This document shows positions 9,055 to 17,499 of a stretch of DNA of 64,000 bases, piece by piece. Source of the stretch: Vallitalea pronyensis (GTDB lineage: Bacteria > Bacillota > Clostridia > Lachnospirales > Vallitaleaceae); contig NZ_CP058649.1 in the NCBI RefSeq assembly GCF_018141445.1, forward strand, positions 4,297,001 through 4,361,000, written 5' to 3'. Both the position numbers and the translations under genes were made by a program. The notes under the pieces are model-generated. The model did no database searches. It was not told the origin of the DNA and was given only the letters and a program-made list of their open reading frames with translations. The stretch's first letter is position 1. Every line of letters begins with the position of its first letter.

Positions 9055-10581
9055 CTATAATAGTTCACCTATCTTTTCCTCTACATGATTTAATATATGA
9101 TTGGATGTGACCATACCAATAACCTTCTCAAAATCCACATACATGACCCTATCTTCATGTAATTTTTCTACTTCTTCACGAATCAGTTTATATGCAACCT
9201 TGGTGCCTTTCCCTAGTTTTTGAGGGTCTGTAAACTCGACTGCCTGTGCAGCCGTCAATAACTCTATAGCAATGACCCTGGTTGTATTATAGAGTATATC
9301 TTGAGCCTTTCTTGCAGCAATGGAACCCATACTGACATGGTCTTCTTGATTACCTGATGATGGTATGGAATCAACGCTTGCAGGATGGGCTAATACTTTA
9401 TTCTCAGACACAAGGGATGCTGCCGTATACTGGGCAATCATAAAACCAGAATTAAGACCACCTTTTTCCGTTAGAAACGCTGGCAGTTCACTCAAACTTG
9501 GGTTAACAAGACGCTCAATCCTTCTCTCTGAAGAATTTGCCAGCTCTGCAAGGGCTATCCCAAGAAAATCAAAGGCTAATGCCATAGGCTGTCCATGGAA
9601 GTTACCACAAGAGATAACCTCATCATCGTCTGGGAATATAAGAGGGTTGTCTGTTACAGCATTAATCTCTTTATTCACTTTATCCAGTACATATTCGATG
9701 GCATCTTTGCTTGCACCATGAATCTGAGGCAAACAGCGTAAAGAATAAGGGTCTTGGACACGAATCTCACCTTGTCTGGTTGTTAAGAAACTGTCCTCCA
9801 ATATCTGAATCATGTTTTTGGCACAAGCCATCTGGCCAACATGGTTTCTCACAAGATGCACTTTCTCATCAAATACGTCTGTAATACCACGAAGTGCCTC
9901 AAAAGTAAGTGCAGCAGATACATCTGCCAATTTAGCCAGTTGTATAGCGTCATAAGTAGCCAAGGCTCCAACCGCTGTTAACACTTGGGTACCATTAATT
10001 AAAGCCAATCCTTCTTTTGCAATAAGGCGAATAGGTGTAATATCAGCACGACGCATGGCTTCCATACCACTTAATAATTCACCCTCATAGTAAGCTTCTC
10101 CTTCACCTAACATGACAAGCACCATATGTGCCAAAGGTGCTAAATCCCCACTAGAACCAAGAGAACCTTTTTCAGGTATTGCAGGGTGTACACCTTTATT
10201 CAGCATGTCTACCAAGGTTTCCAGCGTACTAATACGAATGCCAGAATAACCTTTTGTTAAGGCATTCACACGTAATAACATAATGGCTCGAACAATGGGG
10301 ATGGAAAAATGCTCACCAACACCACAAGCATGACTTTTAATCAAGCTGGATTGCAATTCTTCTACTTGGTCTTTGGAAATGACCACATTACTAAACTTAC
10401 CAAATCCAGTTGTGATACCGTATACGGTTTTTTCCTGAGCAACAAGCTCATCTACATAGTTCCTGGATTTTTTAGCTTTTTCAACTGCTTTATCTGATAT
10501 CTGTACTTTTATATTTTCTCTTGCAACTTGAATAACTTCTTCTAATGTTAAATGGTTACCATCAATGACAATCGTTGCCAT
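9055..10581 (-). CDS. hutH: Histidine ammonia-lyase
   Basis: A 508-residue enzyme that deaminates L-histidine to urocanate, the first step of the hut pathway. The electrophilic MIO prosthetic group forms from a tripeptide that here reads Ser-Ser-Gly (residues 143-145, in GSLGSSGDLAPLAH) where Ala-Ser-Gly is more common; the family signature allows this. YGITTGFGKF near 54 and the QDPYSLRC and NPS blocks are also present. The start at 10581 follows AGGGGTG by eight bases. It is the first gene of the operon, with a candidate promoter at 10658-10686. Confidence 0.96.
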   Translation of the reverse strand: MATIVIDGNHLTLEEVIQVARENIKVQISDKAVEKAKKSRNYVDELVAQEKTVYGITTGFGKFSNVVISKDQVEELQSSLIKSHACGVGEHFSIPIVRAIMLLRVNALTKGYSGIRISTLETLVDMLNKGVHPAIPEKGSLGSSGDLAPLAHMVLVMLGEGEAYYEGELLSGMEAMRRADITPIRLIAKEGLALINGTQVLTAVGALATYDAIQLAKLADVSAALTFEALRGITDVFDEKVHLVRNHVGQMACAKNMIQILEDSFLTTRQGEIRVQDPYSLRCLPQIHGASKDAIEYVLDKVNKEINAVTDNPLIFPDDDEVISCGNFHGQPMALAFDFLGIALAELANSSERRIERLVNPSLSELPAFLTEKGGLNSGFMIAQYTAASLVSENKVLAHPASVDSIPSSGNQEDHVSMGSIAARKAQDILYNTTRVIAIELLTAAQAVEFTDPQKLGKGTKVAYKLIREEVEKLHEDRVMYVDFEKVIGMVTSNHILNHVEEKIGELL

Positions 10582-10657
10582 TATAAAACACCCCTTCATA
10601 AGTCTAATCGTTTGATATGCATACGACTACCATCGTACTTTTTTTATCTCTATGTCC

Positions 10658-10686
10658 ATGATAAACGATTCACAAATTATAATCAA
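10658..10686 (-). promoter_or_regulatory. Candidate promoter of the hut operon
   Basis: On the minus strand, TTGATT, 17 bases, TATCAT, ending about 76 bases before the hutH start. It matches the housekeeping sigma factor consensus moderately. A second TATAAT lies slightly further upstream (about 10697-10702) but lacks a good -35. I see no clear operator or riboswitch. Confidence 0.4.
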
Positions 10687-10999
10687 TATTTTTTGACTAT
10701 TATACAATAACTTAGAGTTTTAGCATGATAAAGGGGTAGTTCGATAAGTTTAGTTTGATTATTCTGTTAATAATTAGGCTGTTTTGGAACCATATGCTTT
10801 TATAAATAAACAATATGCTCTACTCATCATCTTTTTTAAGATTTTTTCCATAAATGCTTTAATTTTCAGCTTATGAAAGGGTGTTTCGATTTACAAATTG
10901 ACAGAAAATAAATAGATAATGTTACAATCATAAAGTCCATTGAAAATATTTTCCAATAGACTTCATGTGGTCTTTATATGTCCATAACAGTGGTATAAT
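10687..10999. other. Gene-free AT-rich spacer between the glycerophosphodiesterase gene and the hut promoter
   Basis: I find no open frame with a ribosome site on either strand. A weak imperfect stem (GTCCATTG paired with CAATAGAC) lies at about 10936-10962 just past the end of the glycerophosphodiesterase gene; it is followed by only three T on the minus strand, so it is at best a weak terminator. Confidence 0.5.
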
Positions 11000-11734
11000 C
11001 TATACTCTTGGGTCAAAGTTTTCAAATACAACATTGACACATTTTTTTAATGCTTCTGTATACTCTTCTTTTGTTCGAGCCGTCCAACCAAATATTGCAC
11101 GGCCTTTTTTTCTCAGAATCTTTATGGGCAGCCGGTCAATAAACGCAATATCATAATTGATAAAATGAGGTTCACTCAAATGATTAAGCAAAAAGTTCTT
11201 CAGTAAGATGCGTTTAAACCATGCTAACTTTTCACCCTTATAAACCCCTGATAGTTGACCTCGTATCATATTTGGTGCGTGTTTTTTAAACCAAGCTAAT
11301 GTAATCGGGTTAAAGGATTGAATAATGAAATTACCTTTGTATGTTTTCAATAATTTGTATGTATTCTCCTCTAACAACCCAGGTTTACCGATGCTTTTTA
11401 ATTCAACCATGATACCCACTTGACCATTAACTTCTTTCAGTACATCACTGAATAAAGGTATATGTTCATCAGACTTTAATAAGGTCAAATGCTTAATCTC
11501 ATCGTAAGTACAGTCTTTCACATCTTTGTTGACACCTGTCATTCTCCTTAGATTATCATCGTGAAATACCACAATTTTTCCATCTGATGTGGCATGCACA
11601 TCCAATTCAATACCAAAACCATTTTCAATAGCTTCTCTAAATGCCCTCATGGAATTTTCAGGACATGCATCCCCATCATGATAACCCCGATGGGCAATAT
11701 GTTCTTCTGCTAACCATTTCATTCTCTCATCCAT
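11000..11734 (-). CDS. Glycerophosphodiester phosphodiesterase family protein
   Basis: A 244-residue GDPD-family TIM-barrel enzyme that probably splits glycerophosphodiesters into glycerol 3-phosphate and an alcohol. Visible family blocks are AHRGYHDG near residue 14, PENSMRAF, ELDVHATSDGKIVVFHDDNLRRMTG with the catalytic histidine and metal-binding acidic residues, and LVELKS-type VELKS in the middle. There is no signal peptide, so it acts inside the cell. The start at 11734 has AAGGAG eight bases upstream. It appears to be transcribed alone. Its glycerol 3-phosphate could feed the GlpA-like operon at 30-34 kb, but that is inference. Confidence 0.9.
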   Translation of the reverse strand: MDERMKWLAEEHIAHRGYHDGDACPENSMRAFREAIENGFGIELDVHATSDGKIVVFHDDNLRRMTGVNKDVKDCTYDEIKHLTLLKSDEHIPLFSDVLKEVNGQVGIMVELKSIGKPGLLEENTYKLLKTYKGNFIIQSFNPITLAWFKKHAPNMIRGQLSGVYKGEKLAWFKRILLKNFLLNHLSEPHFINYDIAFIDRLPIKILRKKGRAIFGWTARTKEEYTEALKKCVNVVFENFDPRV

Positions 11735-12115
11735 TGCAACATTCTCCTTAACCATGACATAACCACATAGCACATGGACTTACCAATCCACACTCCAATA
11801 ATATATGTAAAAATAGCTCTCGTTATAACCATGTGTGATGTCATTAACGCTATTCCCATGATACCATATCTCATCATTTCTTTCCATTATCAACCTTTTA
11901 TTGCTATGTAAAGCTTTTGTTAAAGGTCATAAGCTGCACATTAAAATACTTCATGTATGCTTACCTGACTATAAAAAGAATTGTTTTATAAAAAAATAGA
12001 TACCAGGTATGATTAAAGAAGGTAGTAGAATAATGGTTTTAATCTTCGTGATGTTCAAGATAGTCATTCCCGTGTAAGTATGCCATCTAGAATGAATATC
12101 TGTCCCATTAATGGA
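11735..12115. other. Gene-free spacer upstream of the glycerophosphodiesterase gene
   Basis: I find no supported gene in these 381 bases on either strand. The stretch just past the end of the URO-D-like gene has no clear terminator hairpin. Confidence 0.5.
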
Positions 12116-13165
12116 TTATTCACCTCTGAATCTCCTAGCGGTTTCTACCATTGTTAAATACCCTTCAACAGGCACATAACCTGGTATGGAATTACCAGAT
12201 CCTAGAGCAAATCCTTTATGATTAATTGAATAAGCCATTACATCATTAACGTAATCTTTAATTTCTTCTTGACTGCATCGACATAGTACATCCATATCAA
12301 CGCCACCAAAATTACCAATTTGGTCACCATAACGATGAATCCATTCTGAAAATGGTGCTATTTGATCTTCATTAGAATGTTTGGCATCAATTCCCGCCAC
12401 ATGAATCAAATCTTCCATCACATCAAATATATGTCCGCAAGAATGTAATAGAAATGGTTTTTTATAATGATGTACAAGTTCTATGATTTTCTTATATTCA
12501 GGAACAACATTCTTTTTTATGCTGTCGGTTGAAATAAGGGTCTGACTTTTATATCCCAAGTCATCACCAAATCGGCATACGGTATAGGTATCACCAAATT
12601 CCTGTAGAAATCTTTCCCATATCTTATACATCACATGTCCTACTGCATGAAATATATCATCATATAGATGAGGATCATCCACAGAAAGATAGCATAATTC
12701 AGTATACCCTACTAATTCTTGTACACACTCAAAAACACCATTTCCAGGACCACCAATGGCCTTCATACCCTCTGGCATTTCTTCCTCTAACAATTGAAAT
12801 AAATCACTGTATTGTTTAAAAAATAATGAGGGAATATCGTCCCAAGGATAACGCTGAAAATCCTCTCTCGTCTTAATAACACCTGGTTGATGACCTCCTA
12901 GTGCCCCACTACCAGGCATGATTGGTCCAATGCAACACTCCATGCTGACAGTATCGTATCCCATTTCCTTAAAAAAACCTGTGTAATGCTTCATAAACTC
13001 TCGTTTATCTGCTAGATCCCCATTAATTAATGGCCCAAAAGAAGTATGGGTAATCTGTTCCATTGTTTCAATAGAGATAATGTGTTCATACAGTGGCATT
13101 CTTTCTGGTTTGATATTACGAGCAGCATGTAAAATATGTTTATAATTCGGTATAAATGTACCCAA
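12116..13165 (-). CDS. Uroporphyrinogen decarboxylase-like (URO-D superfamily) protein
   Basis: A 349-residue TIM-barrel protein of the URO-D superfamily. In anaerobes most such proteins are not heme enzymes but methyltransferases that work with corrinoid proteins. The C-terminal half keeps the HSCGH motif (LLHSCGHIFDVM), the likely zinc or substrate site, and a GGVDMDVL block. The start is TTG at 13165 with AGGAGG eight bases upstream. It follows the AraC regulator by 76 bases on the same strand, so that regulator probably controls it. No corrinoid protein or partner methyltransferase is adjacent, so the substrate is open. Confidence 0.8.
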   Translation of the reverse strand: MGTFIPNYKHILHAARNIKPERMPLYEHIISIETMEQITHTSFGPLINGDLADKREFMKHYTGFFKEMGYDTVSMECCIGPIMPGSGALGGHQPGVIKTREDFQRYPWDDIPSLFFKQYSDLFQLLEEEMPEGMKAIGGPGNGVFECVQELVGYTELCYLSVDDPHLYDDIFHAVGHVMYKIWERFLQEFGDTYTVCRFGDDLGYKSQTLISTDSIKKNVVPEYKKIIELVHHYKKPFLLHSCGHIFDVMEDLIHVAGIDAKHSNEDQIAPFSEWIHRYGDQIGNFGGVDMDVLCRCSQEEIKDYVNDVMAYSINHKGFALGSGNSIPGYVPVEGYLTMVETARRFRGE

Positions 13166-13241
13166 GATAACAACCTCCTAAATGATGTATTATACAAAGT
13201 ATTATAAACAATATAGAAAGTTGATGATATGCTTTTTTTGC

Positions 13242-14111
13242 TTACATATGGTCCGTTTTTGCTCGATTTAATTTACTTGGTGGGTAGCCACGAATACGTT
13301 TATATACTCTATTAAAACTTGATAAATTATTATAGCCTACTTCATATGCAATCTCAGATATCAACTTATTACTAGAAATCAAGCGCCTTTCAGCTTCACT
13401 AACACGTACAAAATCAACATATTCTTTAAAGTTTCTACCGGTTACTTTTTTGAAATATCTTGAAAAATGGTAATAACTCATGTTTACCATATTTGCTGCT
13501 TGTTGAAGTGTTATACGCTCATCATAGTGCCTTTCTATATAGACAATCAGAGGATTAATTAATTGTAGCTCATCTTCCTGAGGCAGTTGGGGATAGATAG
13601 TCAATGTACCATTTCGTATTAAAATAGCGATAATCTGATGGATATATCCTTTAATAAAGATCTCATGTGCCAATTCTTTATTCTCGTATTCCTGTAATAC
13701 CCCCATGAAACATTCACGGATATTGCTTTTTTTAAAAGCATCTTTTTTCAAGTAATGCATGCCACTTTTTTTATTCTGCAAAAAAGCATGTATATATTTA
13801 GAATCGTATATGCTGGCACTCTTAATAACATCTGGTAAGAATTTGAGAACAAGAATCTTACATACATCGTTTCTTTCACACCAAGTACCGTGAATATCAC
13901 CCTTGCTAATGACTAAGACGTCACCAGTTTCCACATAAAAAGTTTGTTCATTCACCTGCTGTCTAGCCTGACCTTCTAAGATATATAGTACTTCAATACA
14001 ATCGTGCCAGTGTGGCTCAACAATAATAGGTGCCTTTTCATTATTTTGTATAAACACTTCCACAGGAAATGGGTCATTGATGGTAATTAAATCTTCTTTA
14101 TAAGCTTCCAC
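13242..14111 (-). CDS. AraC-family regulator with N-terminal cupin domain
   Basis: A 289-residue transcription factor. The N-terminal part is a cupin-type sensor (EPHWHDCIEVLYILEGQ near residue 33, with metal-type histidines, and GDVLVISKGDIH after it). The C-terminal 100 residues hold the two AraC helix-turn-helix motifs (LQQAANMVNMSYYHFSRYFKKVTG and the ISEIAYEVGYNNLSSFNRVYKRIRGYPPSKL block). The start is GTG at 14111, eight bases after AAGGAG. It probably controls the URO-D-like gene immediately downstream. The effector cannot be read from sequence. Confidence 0.9.
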   Translation of the reverse strand: MEAYKEDLITINDPFPVEVFIQNNEKAPIIVEPHWHDCIEVLYILEGQARQQVNEQTFYVETGDVLVISKGDIHGTWCERNDVCKILVLKFLPDVIKSASIYDSKYIHAFLQNKKSGMHYLKKDAFKKSNIRECFMGVLQEYENKELAHEIFIKGYIHQIIAILIRNGTLTIYPQLPQEDELQLINPLIVYIERHYDERITLQQAANMVNMSYYHFSRYFKKVTGRNFKEYVDFVRVSEAERRLISSNKLISEIAYEVGYNNLSSFNRVYKRIRGYPPSKLNRAKTDHM

Positions 14112-14250
14112 GGCATCCACTCCTTATGATTACACTCTACTATACACTAATTGATGGATAAACTCAATTACCTATAGCATTACATGGTTTAACCTTTCTT
14201 AAGGCGTATCTTAACAGGAAGGGTTTTATACATGATAGGTTTTTAATTAC

Positions 14251-14287
14251 AAAAAAGAAGTCAGGTAAGTACCCAACTTCTTTTTTT
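14251..14287 (-). terminator. Bidirectional terminator after the 84-residue ORF
   Basis: AAGAAGT and ACTTCTT arms with an inner GGT/ACC pair form a stem flanked by an A run on the left and a T run on the right, so it works in both directions. It closes the minus-strand unit that begins near 14760. Confidence 0.8.
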
Positions 14288-14323
14288 ATGGCTTATCAAT
14301 AGCATATGATAGCTTTTCTTATC

Positions 14324-14578
14324 TTATACAAAAAAATTATACATACCACATTCAATCAGTTTGTCATCTTTTTCTTTCATGGCGTGGTTAACCTCATGGT
14401 AATGTTCTAATTTCTTTTTAATAGCCTTATAGCTTTTATTAATGGAAAAGTTAATCTTATAACTTCCGATGTGAATACCCATATTTATTAATTTCATCTT
14501 TAGGTCCTCCTTGTTGGTACTTTTCATACTGCTTGTCATTTCTTCATCTATTATATCTGTTACGGTAAATTCATTCAT
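14324..14578 (-). CDS. Small hypothetical protein, 84 residues
   Basis: I do not recognise this protein. It has an acidic N-terminus (EFTVTDIIDEEM), a central short hydrophobic stretch (KLINMGIHIGSYKI) and a basic C-terminal helix (SYKAIKKKLEHYHEV). There is no signal peptide or clear domain. It is believable as a gene because AAAGGAG precedes its ATG at good spacing and a bidirectional terminator follows at 14251-14287. Just upstream on the same strand lie two tiny ORFs with strong ribosome sites (14637-14678 and 14710-14760), so it may be the last gene of a small-protein operon. Confidence 0.6.
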   Translation of the reverse strand: MNEFTVTDIIDEEMTSSMKSTNKEDLKMKLINMGIHIGSYKINFSINKSYKAIKKKLEHYHEVNHAMKEKDDKLIECGMYNFFV

Positions 14579-14636
14579 AATGATACACTCCTTTATGTTA
14601 TCTGTTTAATACATATCTTTTTTAATTTACATTGTT

Positions 14637-14678
14637 TTATTTTGTATACTTGTCAAACTTTCTGTCTTTTAATACCAT
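14637..14678 (-). CDS. Possible 13-residue peptide MVLKDRKFDKYTK
   Basis: ATG follows GGAGG by seven bases on the minus strand and opens a 13-codon frame ending TAA. The peptide is strongly basic and has no hydrophobic core. It lies between another tiny ORF and the 84-residue ORF on the same strand. With a frame this short, only the ribosome site and the context support it; it may be a leader or a chance frame. Confidence 0.35.
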   Translation of the reverse strand: MVLKDRKFDKYTK

Positions 14679-14709
14679 TGTCATACCTCCATAGAATCAT
14701 ATTTTTACA

Positions 14710-14760
14710 TCAGATGTCAAAACCTTGTCGTTTTGTTTCAAATGGGCATGTATATTCCAT
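14710..14760 (-). CDS. Possible 16-residue peptide MEYTCPFETKRQGFDI
   Basis: ATG at 14760 follows GGGGGGAG on the minus strand and opens a 16-codon frame ending TGA. The peptide has one cysteine beside a proline and a basic KR pair before its C-terminal part. It lies just past two strong terminator hairpins and ahead of the 13-residue and 84-residue ORFs. A precursor of a signalling or modified peptide is one reading; a regulatory leader is another. Confidence 0.4.
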   Translation of the reverse strand: MEYTCPFETKRQGFDI

Positions 14761-14815
14761 GATTCTCCCCCCTTAAACTTATTAAACCTTTTCTCTTTGT
14801 CATAACTTAAAACAT

Positions 14816-14846
14816 AAAAAACCACAGGTCATCATCCTATGGTTTT
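14816..14846 (-). terminator. Second of two tandem terminator hairpins
   Basis: Read on the minus strand, AAAACCATAGG and CCTGTGGTTTT form an 11-pair stem (one G-U pair) with a 7-base loop, continuing into TTTTTT at the end of the arm. It lies 24 bases past another terminator and 56 bases before a tiny ORF, so it could instead act as a leader attenuator for the 14.3-14.8 kb unit. Confidence 0.7.
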
Positions 14847-14870
14847 AGATTTATAACGATATTTGGGCAT

Positions 14871-14904
14871 AAAAAAGCCATAGGATTGTATACACAACCT
14901 ATGA
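14871..14904 (-). terminator. Terminator after the 24-residue peptide ORF
   Basis: Read on the minus strand, GTCATAGG-TTGT pairs with ACAA-CCTATGGC (one bulged base) and is followed at once by TTTTTT. It lies 31 bases past the stop of the 24-residue ORF and is a textbook Rho-independent terminator. Confidence 0.85.
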
Positions 14905-14935
14905 CACCGTTTAACTGCTATATGTATAGTAGAAC

Positions 14936-15010
14936 TTAAAAGGCTATTGTCGTGTACATCGACTTTACACTATTCAATTCATTTAGGTTGTTTACGTTTA
15001 TGTTGTTCAT
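14936..15010 (-). CDS. Putative 24-residue peptide with its own promoter and terminator
   Basis: The ATG at 15010 follows AAGGAGG by 11 bases, with an in-frame stop just upstream, and opens a 24-codon frame beginning MNNINVNNLNELN and ending YTTIAF. It is rich in asparagine and has no cysteine, no signal peptide and no membrane span. A strong sigma-A-type promoter lies 49 bases upstream (15059-15087) and a textbook terminator 31 bases downstream, so this is a complete minimal transcription unit. I do not recognise the peptide. It could be a secreted or modified signal, a regulatory leader, or the coding part of a small RNA. Confidence 0.6.
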   Translation of the reverse strand: MNNINVNNLNELNSVKSMYTTIAF

Positions 15011-15058
15011 CTTTTACACGACCTCCTTAGTTTTTTAGTCATTTATCCAACGTGTGCT

Positions 15059-15087
15059 ATTATATAGGATTTCCCTAGAAAATGCAA
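15059..15087 (-). promoter_or_regulatory. Strong promoter of the 24-residue peptide unit
   Basis: On the minus strand TTGCAT, exactly 17 bases, TATAAT: a near-perfect housekeeping promoter. Transcription should start near 15050, giving a short leader with AAGGAGG before the peptide ATG. Confidence 0.75.
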
Positions 15088-15253
15088 CCCTTTTGTATGA
15101 ATGTAATATTTCTGTAACATTAGTATGTATGGTTTTACCAACACAATTATTATATTCCCTATTTTTTAGAAGTTGACGCTTACGGTATATAACTTCACTA
15201 TATTTACTATATATCATTAATCCTTATTTTAATATGCATAATCCGTTCTATTT

Positions 15254-15281
15254 CTAATGTAAATAAAACTCTTTACATTAG
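15254..15281. repeat. Perfect 10-base inverted repeat past the alpha/beta hydrolase gene
   Basis: CTAATGTAAA and its complement surround an 8-base loop 16 bases beyond the hydrolase stop codon. There is no T run on either side. It may end or protect the hydrolase message, or be a protein-binding site for the peptide promoter region downstream. Confidence 0.5.
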
Positions 15282-15296
15282 TCCACTAGTGCATGG

Positions 15297-16391
15297 CTAG
15301 TGAATAGACTCTATTGCATCTCTAACAAATTCTGCAAATTCATTGGGTTTATCAAGAAATGGAGTATGCCCTGCATCTTCCATAATGTACATGTTTTTAA
15401 CAGGTGTGCTTATTGTGGCATAATATGCTTCCACCAATTGTGTGGGTGTAATATAATCGTGACTTCCTTGAATGTAAAACATGGGGACATCATAATGCGC
15501 ATTTAAGTTATTCACATTAAACTCATAATACATGTAATTGATGACATTTTGTTGTAATGCCATAATTTTTTGGGTATTGGATGCATTTAAAAACCATTGA
15601 ATATCCTGGATGGTCATATAGGGCGAACTGATGCCAAGCCACATTTGTTTTAATCCAGAAATTTCTTTATCACCTTTTAGGTACTTTGCTGAAGTCATGA
15701 TCAAGTTTTCTAGATTAACTATATCAGTCTGTTGTGTGTTATGGCTTTTTTTAAACTGGGCTATAGCGTGTTCTAATTTATCTGAGTCCTCTTGATCAGC
15801 AAGTGCCATGGCCTGTTCAGCAGCTAGAATCTTACCTTGGTCAAAATCGATTACTTGACCCACACCAAAGTAAGCTGTTACATTTTCTGGATGCTTTTGA
15901 ACATACGTACTGCCTAATACTGTGCCCCAAGATTGACCCATAATGATCACCTTGTCAACCTGAAGCCTATTTTTTACATAGTTAACAACACCATGTACAT
16001 CTTCCAACATGATGCCAAAGGATACTTCCTCAGTGGTATCGTTTTTATAATAGGTTCTACCTGCGTGACGCTGTTCATAATTCACAAAGGTGTACTGTTT
16101 TTCCAGATCTTGCTGAAAGTAAGTTGATAAATAGGTTAATGGAAAACCTGGGCCACCATGCAAAAACAAAATGACAGGATTATCCCTGTTTTCGCCCCTT
16201 ATTTGTAAATAGTGTTCGTTACCGTTAATTTCTACATAATTACTTTCTTGTATACCTTTATCCGTCGTAATTTTCGTTTTATTTACGTTCACCCTTCTTA
16301 TAATAAATATAACCACAACTATCAGTATGATTAGGGATAGTATAAACAGAGAGAACCATTTCATCATTTTAAGTATTTTTCTTAACATCAT
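15297..16391 (-). CDS. Membrane-anchored alpha/beta hydrolase (proline iminopeptidase-like)
   Basis: A 364-residue hydrolase. Residues 10-34 are one very hydrophobic helix (FSLFILSLIILIVVVIFII) after a basic start, giving a signal anchor with the enzyme outside the cell. The fold then begins at FLHGGPGFPLTYL (oxyanion HGGPG typical of the prolyl iminopeptidase group), with nucleophile serine in GQSWGT, aspartate in QGSHDYITP and histidine in DAGHTPF. AAGGAG precedes the ATG pair at 16391. It could trim peptides outside the cell. The 24-residue peptide ORF just downstream makes a peptide-processing link tempting but untested. Confidence 0.88.
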   Translation of the reverse strand: MMLRKILKMMKWFSLFILSLIILIVVVIFIIRRVNVNKTKITTDKGIQESNYVEINGNEHYLQIRGENRDNPVILFLHGGPGFPLTYLSTYFQQDLEKQYTFVNYEQRHAGRTYYKNDTTEEVSFGIMLEDVHGVVNYVKNRLQVDKVIIMGQSWGTVLGSTYVQKHPENVTAYFGVGQVIDFDQGKILAAEQAMALADQEDSDKLEHAIAQFKKSHNTQQTDIVNLENLIMTSAKYLKGDKEISGLKQMWLGISSPYMTIQDIQWFLNASNTQKIMALQQNVINYMYYEFNVNNLNAHYDVPMFYIQGSHDYITPTQLVEAYYATISTPVKNMYIMEDAGHTPFLDKPNEFAEFVRDAIESIH

Positions 16392-16629
16392 TCAGCCATA
16401 ACTCCTTAATCGTAAATCGTCGTATCGTTATTATAACACGTTTTGTCTTATTATAAGTTAAAATTATGTAAAATCATTTACAATGTTTTTTCTTACAAAA
16501 CGATGGGTACAGGAGAGTATGATGATGTTAAGAAAGCGCATGTATGACTAACTGCCTTTCATATGTTCATATCTTCAAATAGACGGTTAGAGCTGTATTA
16601 TTATCTGTTTCTGCCGTCCTGCAATTATA

Positions 16630-17424
16630 CTAAGCATGAGCATTTATCGCCTTTTCAAGCTCTGTAACGATAAAAGATGCCACATCATCTGCATATTTAC
16701 CTGGTCCAAACCCAGCATCATAACCTAACTCTTTTGCTAACTCATGGGTGATTCTTGGCCCTCCACAGATTAATTGAACCTTATGCCTGATTCCTTCTGC
16801 TTCTAATAATTCCACAAGCTCTGTGAGATTCTTAATATGAATATCCTTTTGCGTCACCGTCTGCGATACCAAAATGGCATCGGCATTCAATTCAATGGCC
16901 TGTTTGATTAATTCTTCGTTGGGCACTTGACTTCCTAGATTGTACGCATCAATCATGCTGTAACGTTCCAGCCCATAATGACCAGCATAACCTTTCATGT
17001 TCATAATCGCATCAATGCCAACGGTATGGGCATCGGTTCCTGTACTGGCACCTATAATCACCACTTGGCGCCCAATATTCTCTTTAATATATGCATCCAC
17101 TTCTTTCATACCCATGGTATCCACTTGAATCCGTTCTACGTGAATGGTTGTATAATCCACACAATGGATTAAGCTGCCATAGACCACATAGAATGTAAAT
17201 GCCTTATCTAACGCTTCATGCCAAACAACTGCTGGGTCGCTTAATCCCATTTTTTTACCCAACTGTTTTGCAGCCTCCATACCGTTTTCATTATCTTCTA
17301 TTGGTAATGTAAAACTAACCTGAACCTTACCATCATTCATGGTATCACCATAGGGTTTTAAACGTGTCAGATCCAATTTTTGATCAAAATTCTTTTTCTC
17401 CATGGAATATAATCCACCGCTCAT
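16630..17424 (-). CDS. kamE: Lysine 5,6-aminomutase, beta (B12-binding) subunit
   Basis: A 264-residue subunit of the B12- and PLP-dependent enzyme that moves the terminal amino group of beta-lysine to give 3,5-diaminohexanoate. The B12 motif DAHTVG lies at residues 131-136. His133 would be the cobalt ligand, and Lys144 (in NMKG) eleven residues later would form the PLP imine; these numbers agree with those known for the Clostridium sticklandii enzyme, which also supports the chosen ATG at 17424 (AGGGAG eight bases upstream). It is the last gene of the lysine fermentation operon, 75 bases after kamD. Confidence 0.96.
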   Translation of the reverse strand: MSGGLYSMEKKNFDQKLDLTRLKPYGDTMNDGKVQVSFTLPIEDNENGMEAAKQLGKKMGLSDPAVVWHEALDKAFTFYVVYGSLIHCVDYTTIHVERIQVDTMGMKEVDAYIKENIGRQVVIIGASTGTDAHTVGIDAIMNMKGYAGHYGLERYSMIDAYNLGSQVPNEELIKQAIELNADAILVSQTVTQKDIHIKNLTELVELLEAEGIRHKVQLICGGPRITHELAKELGYDAGFGPGKYADDVASFIVTELEKAINAHA

Positions 17425-17499
17425 CCATACCACTCCCTTCTATTGTGCACATCTCAGATATACGTTATTTTTATGATTCTATGAGCATTTGTGTATTCA

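Noticed and set aside
15035..15217. A 60-codon frame on the minus strand upstream of the tiny peptide locus
   Set aside because: It lies across the strong promoter at 15059-15087, has no properly spaced ribosome site, and its composition looks random.
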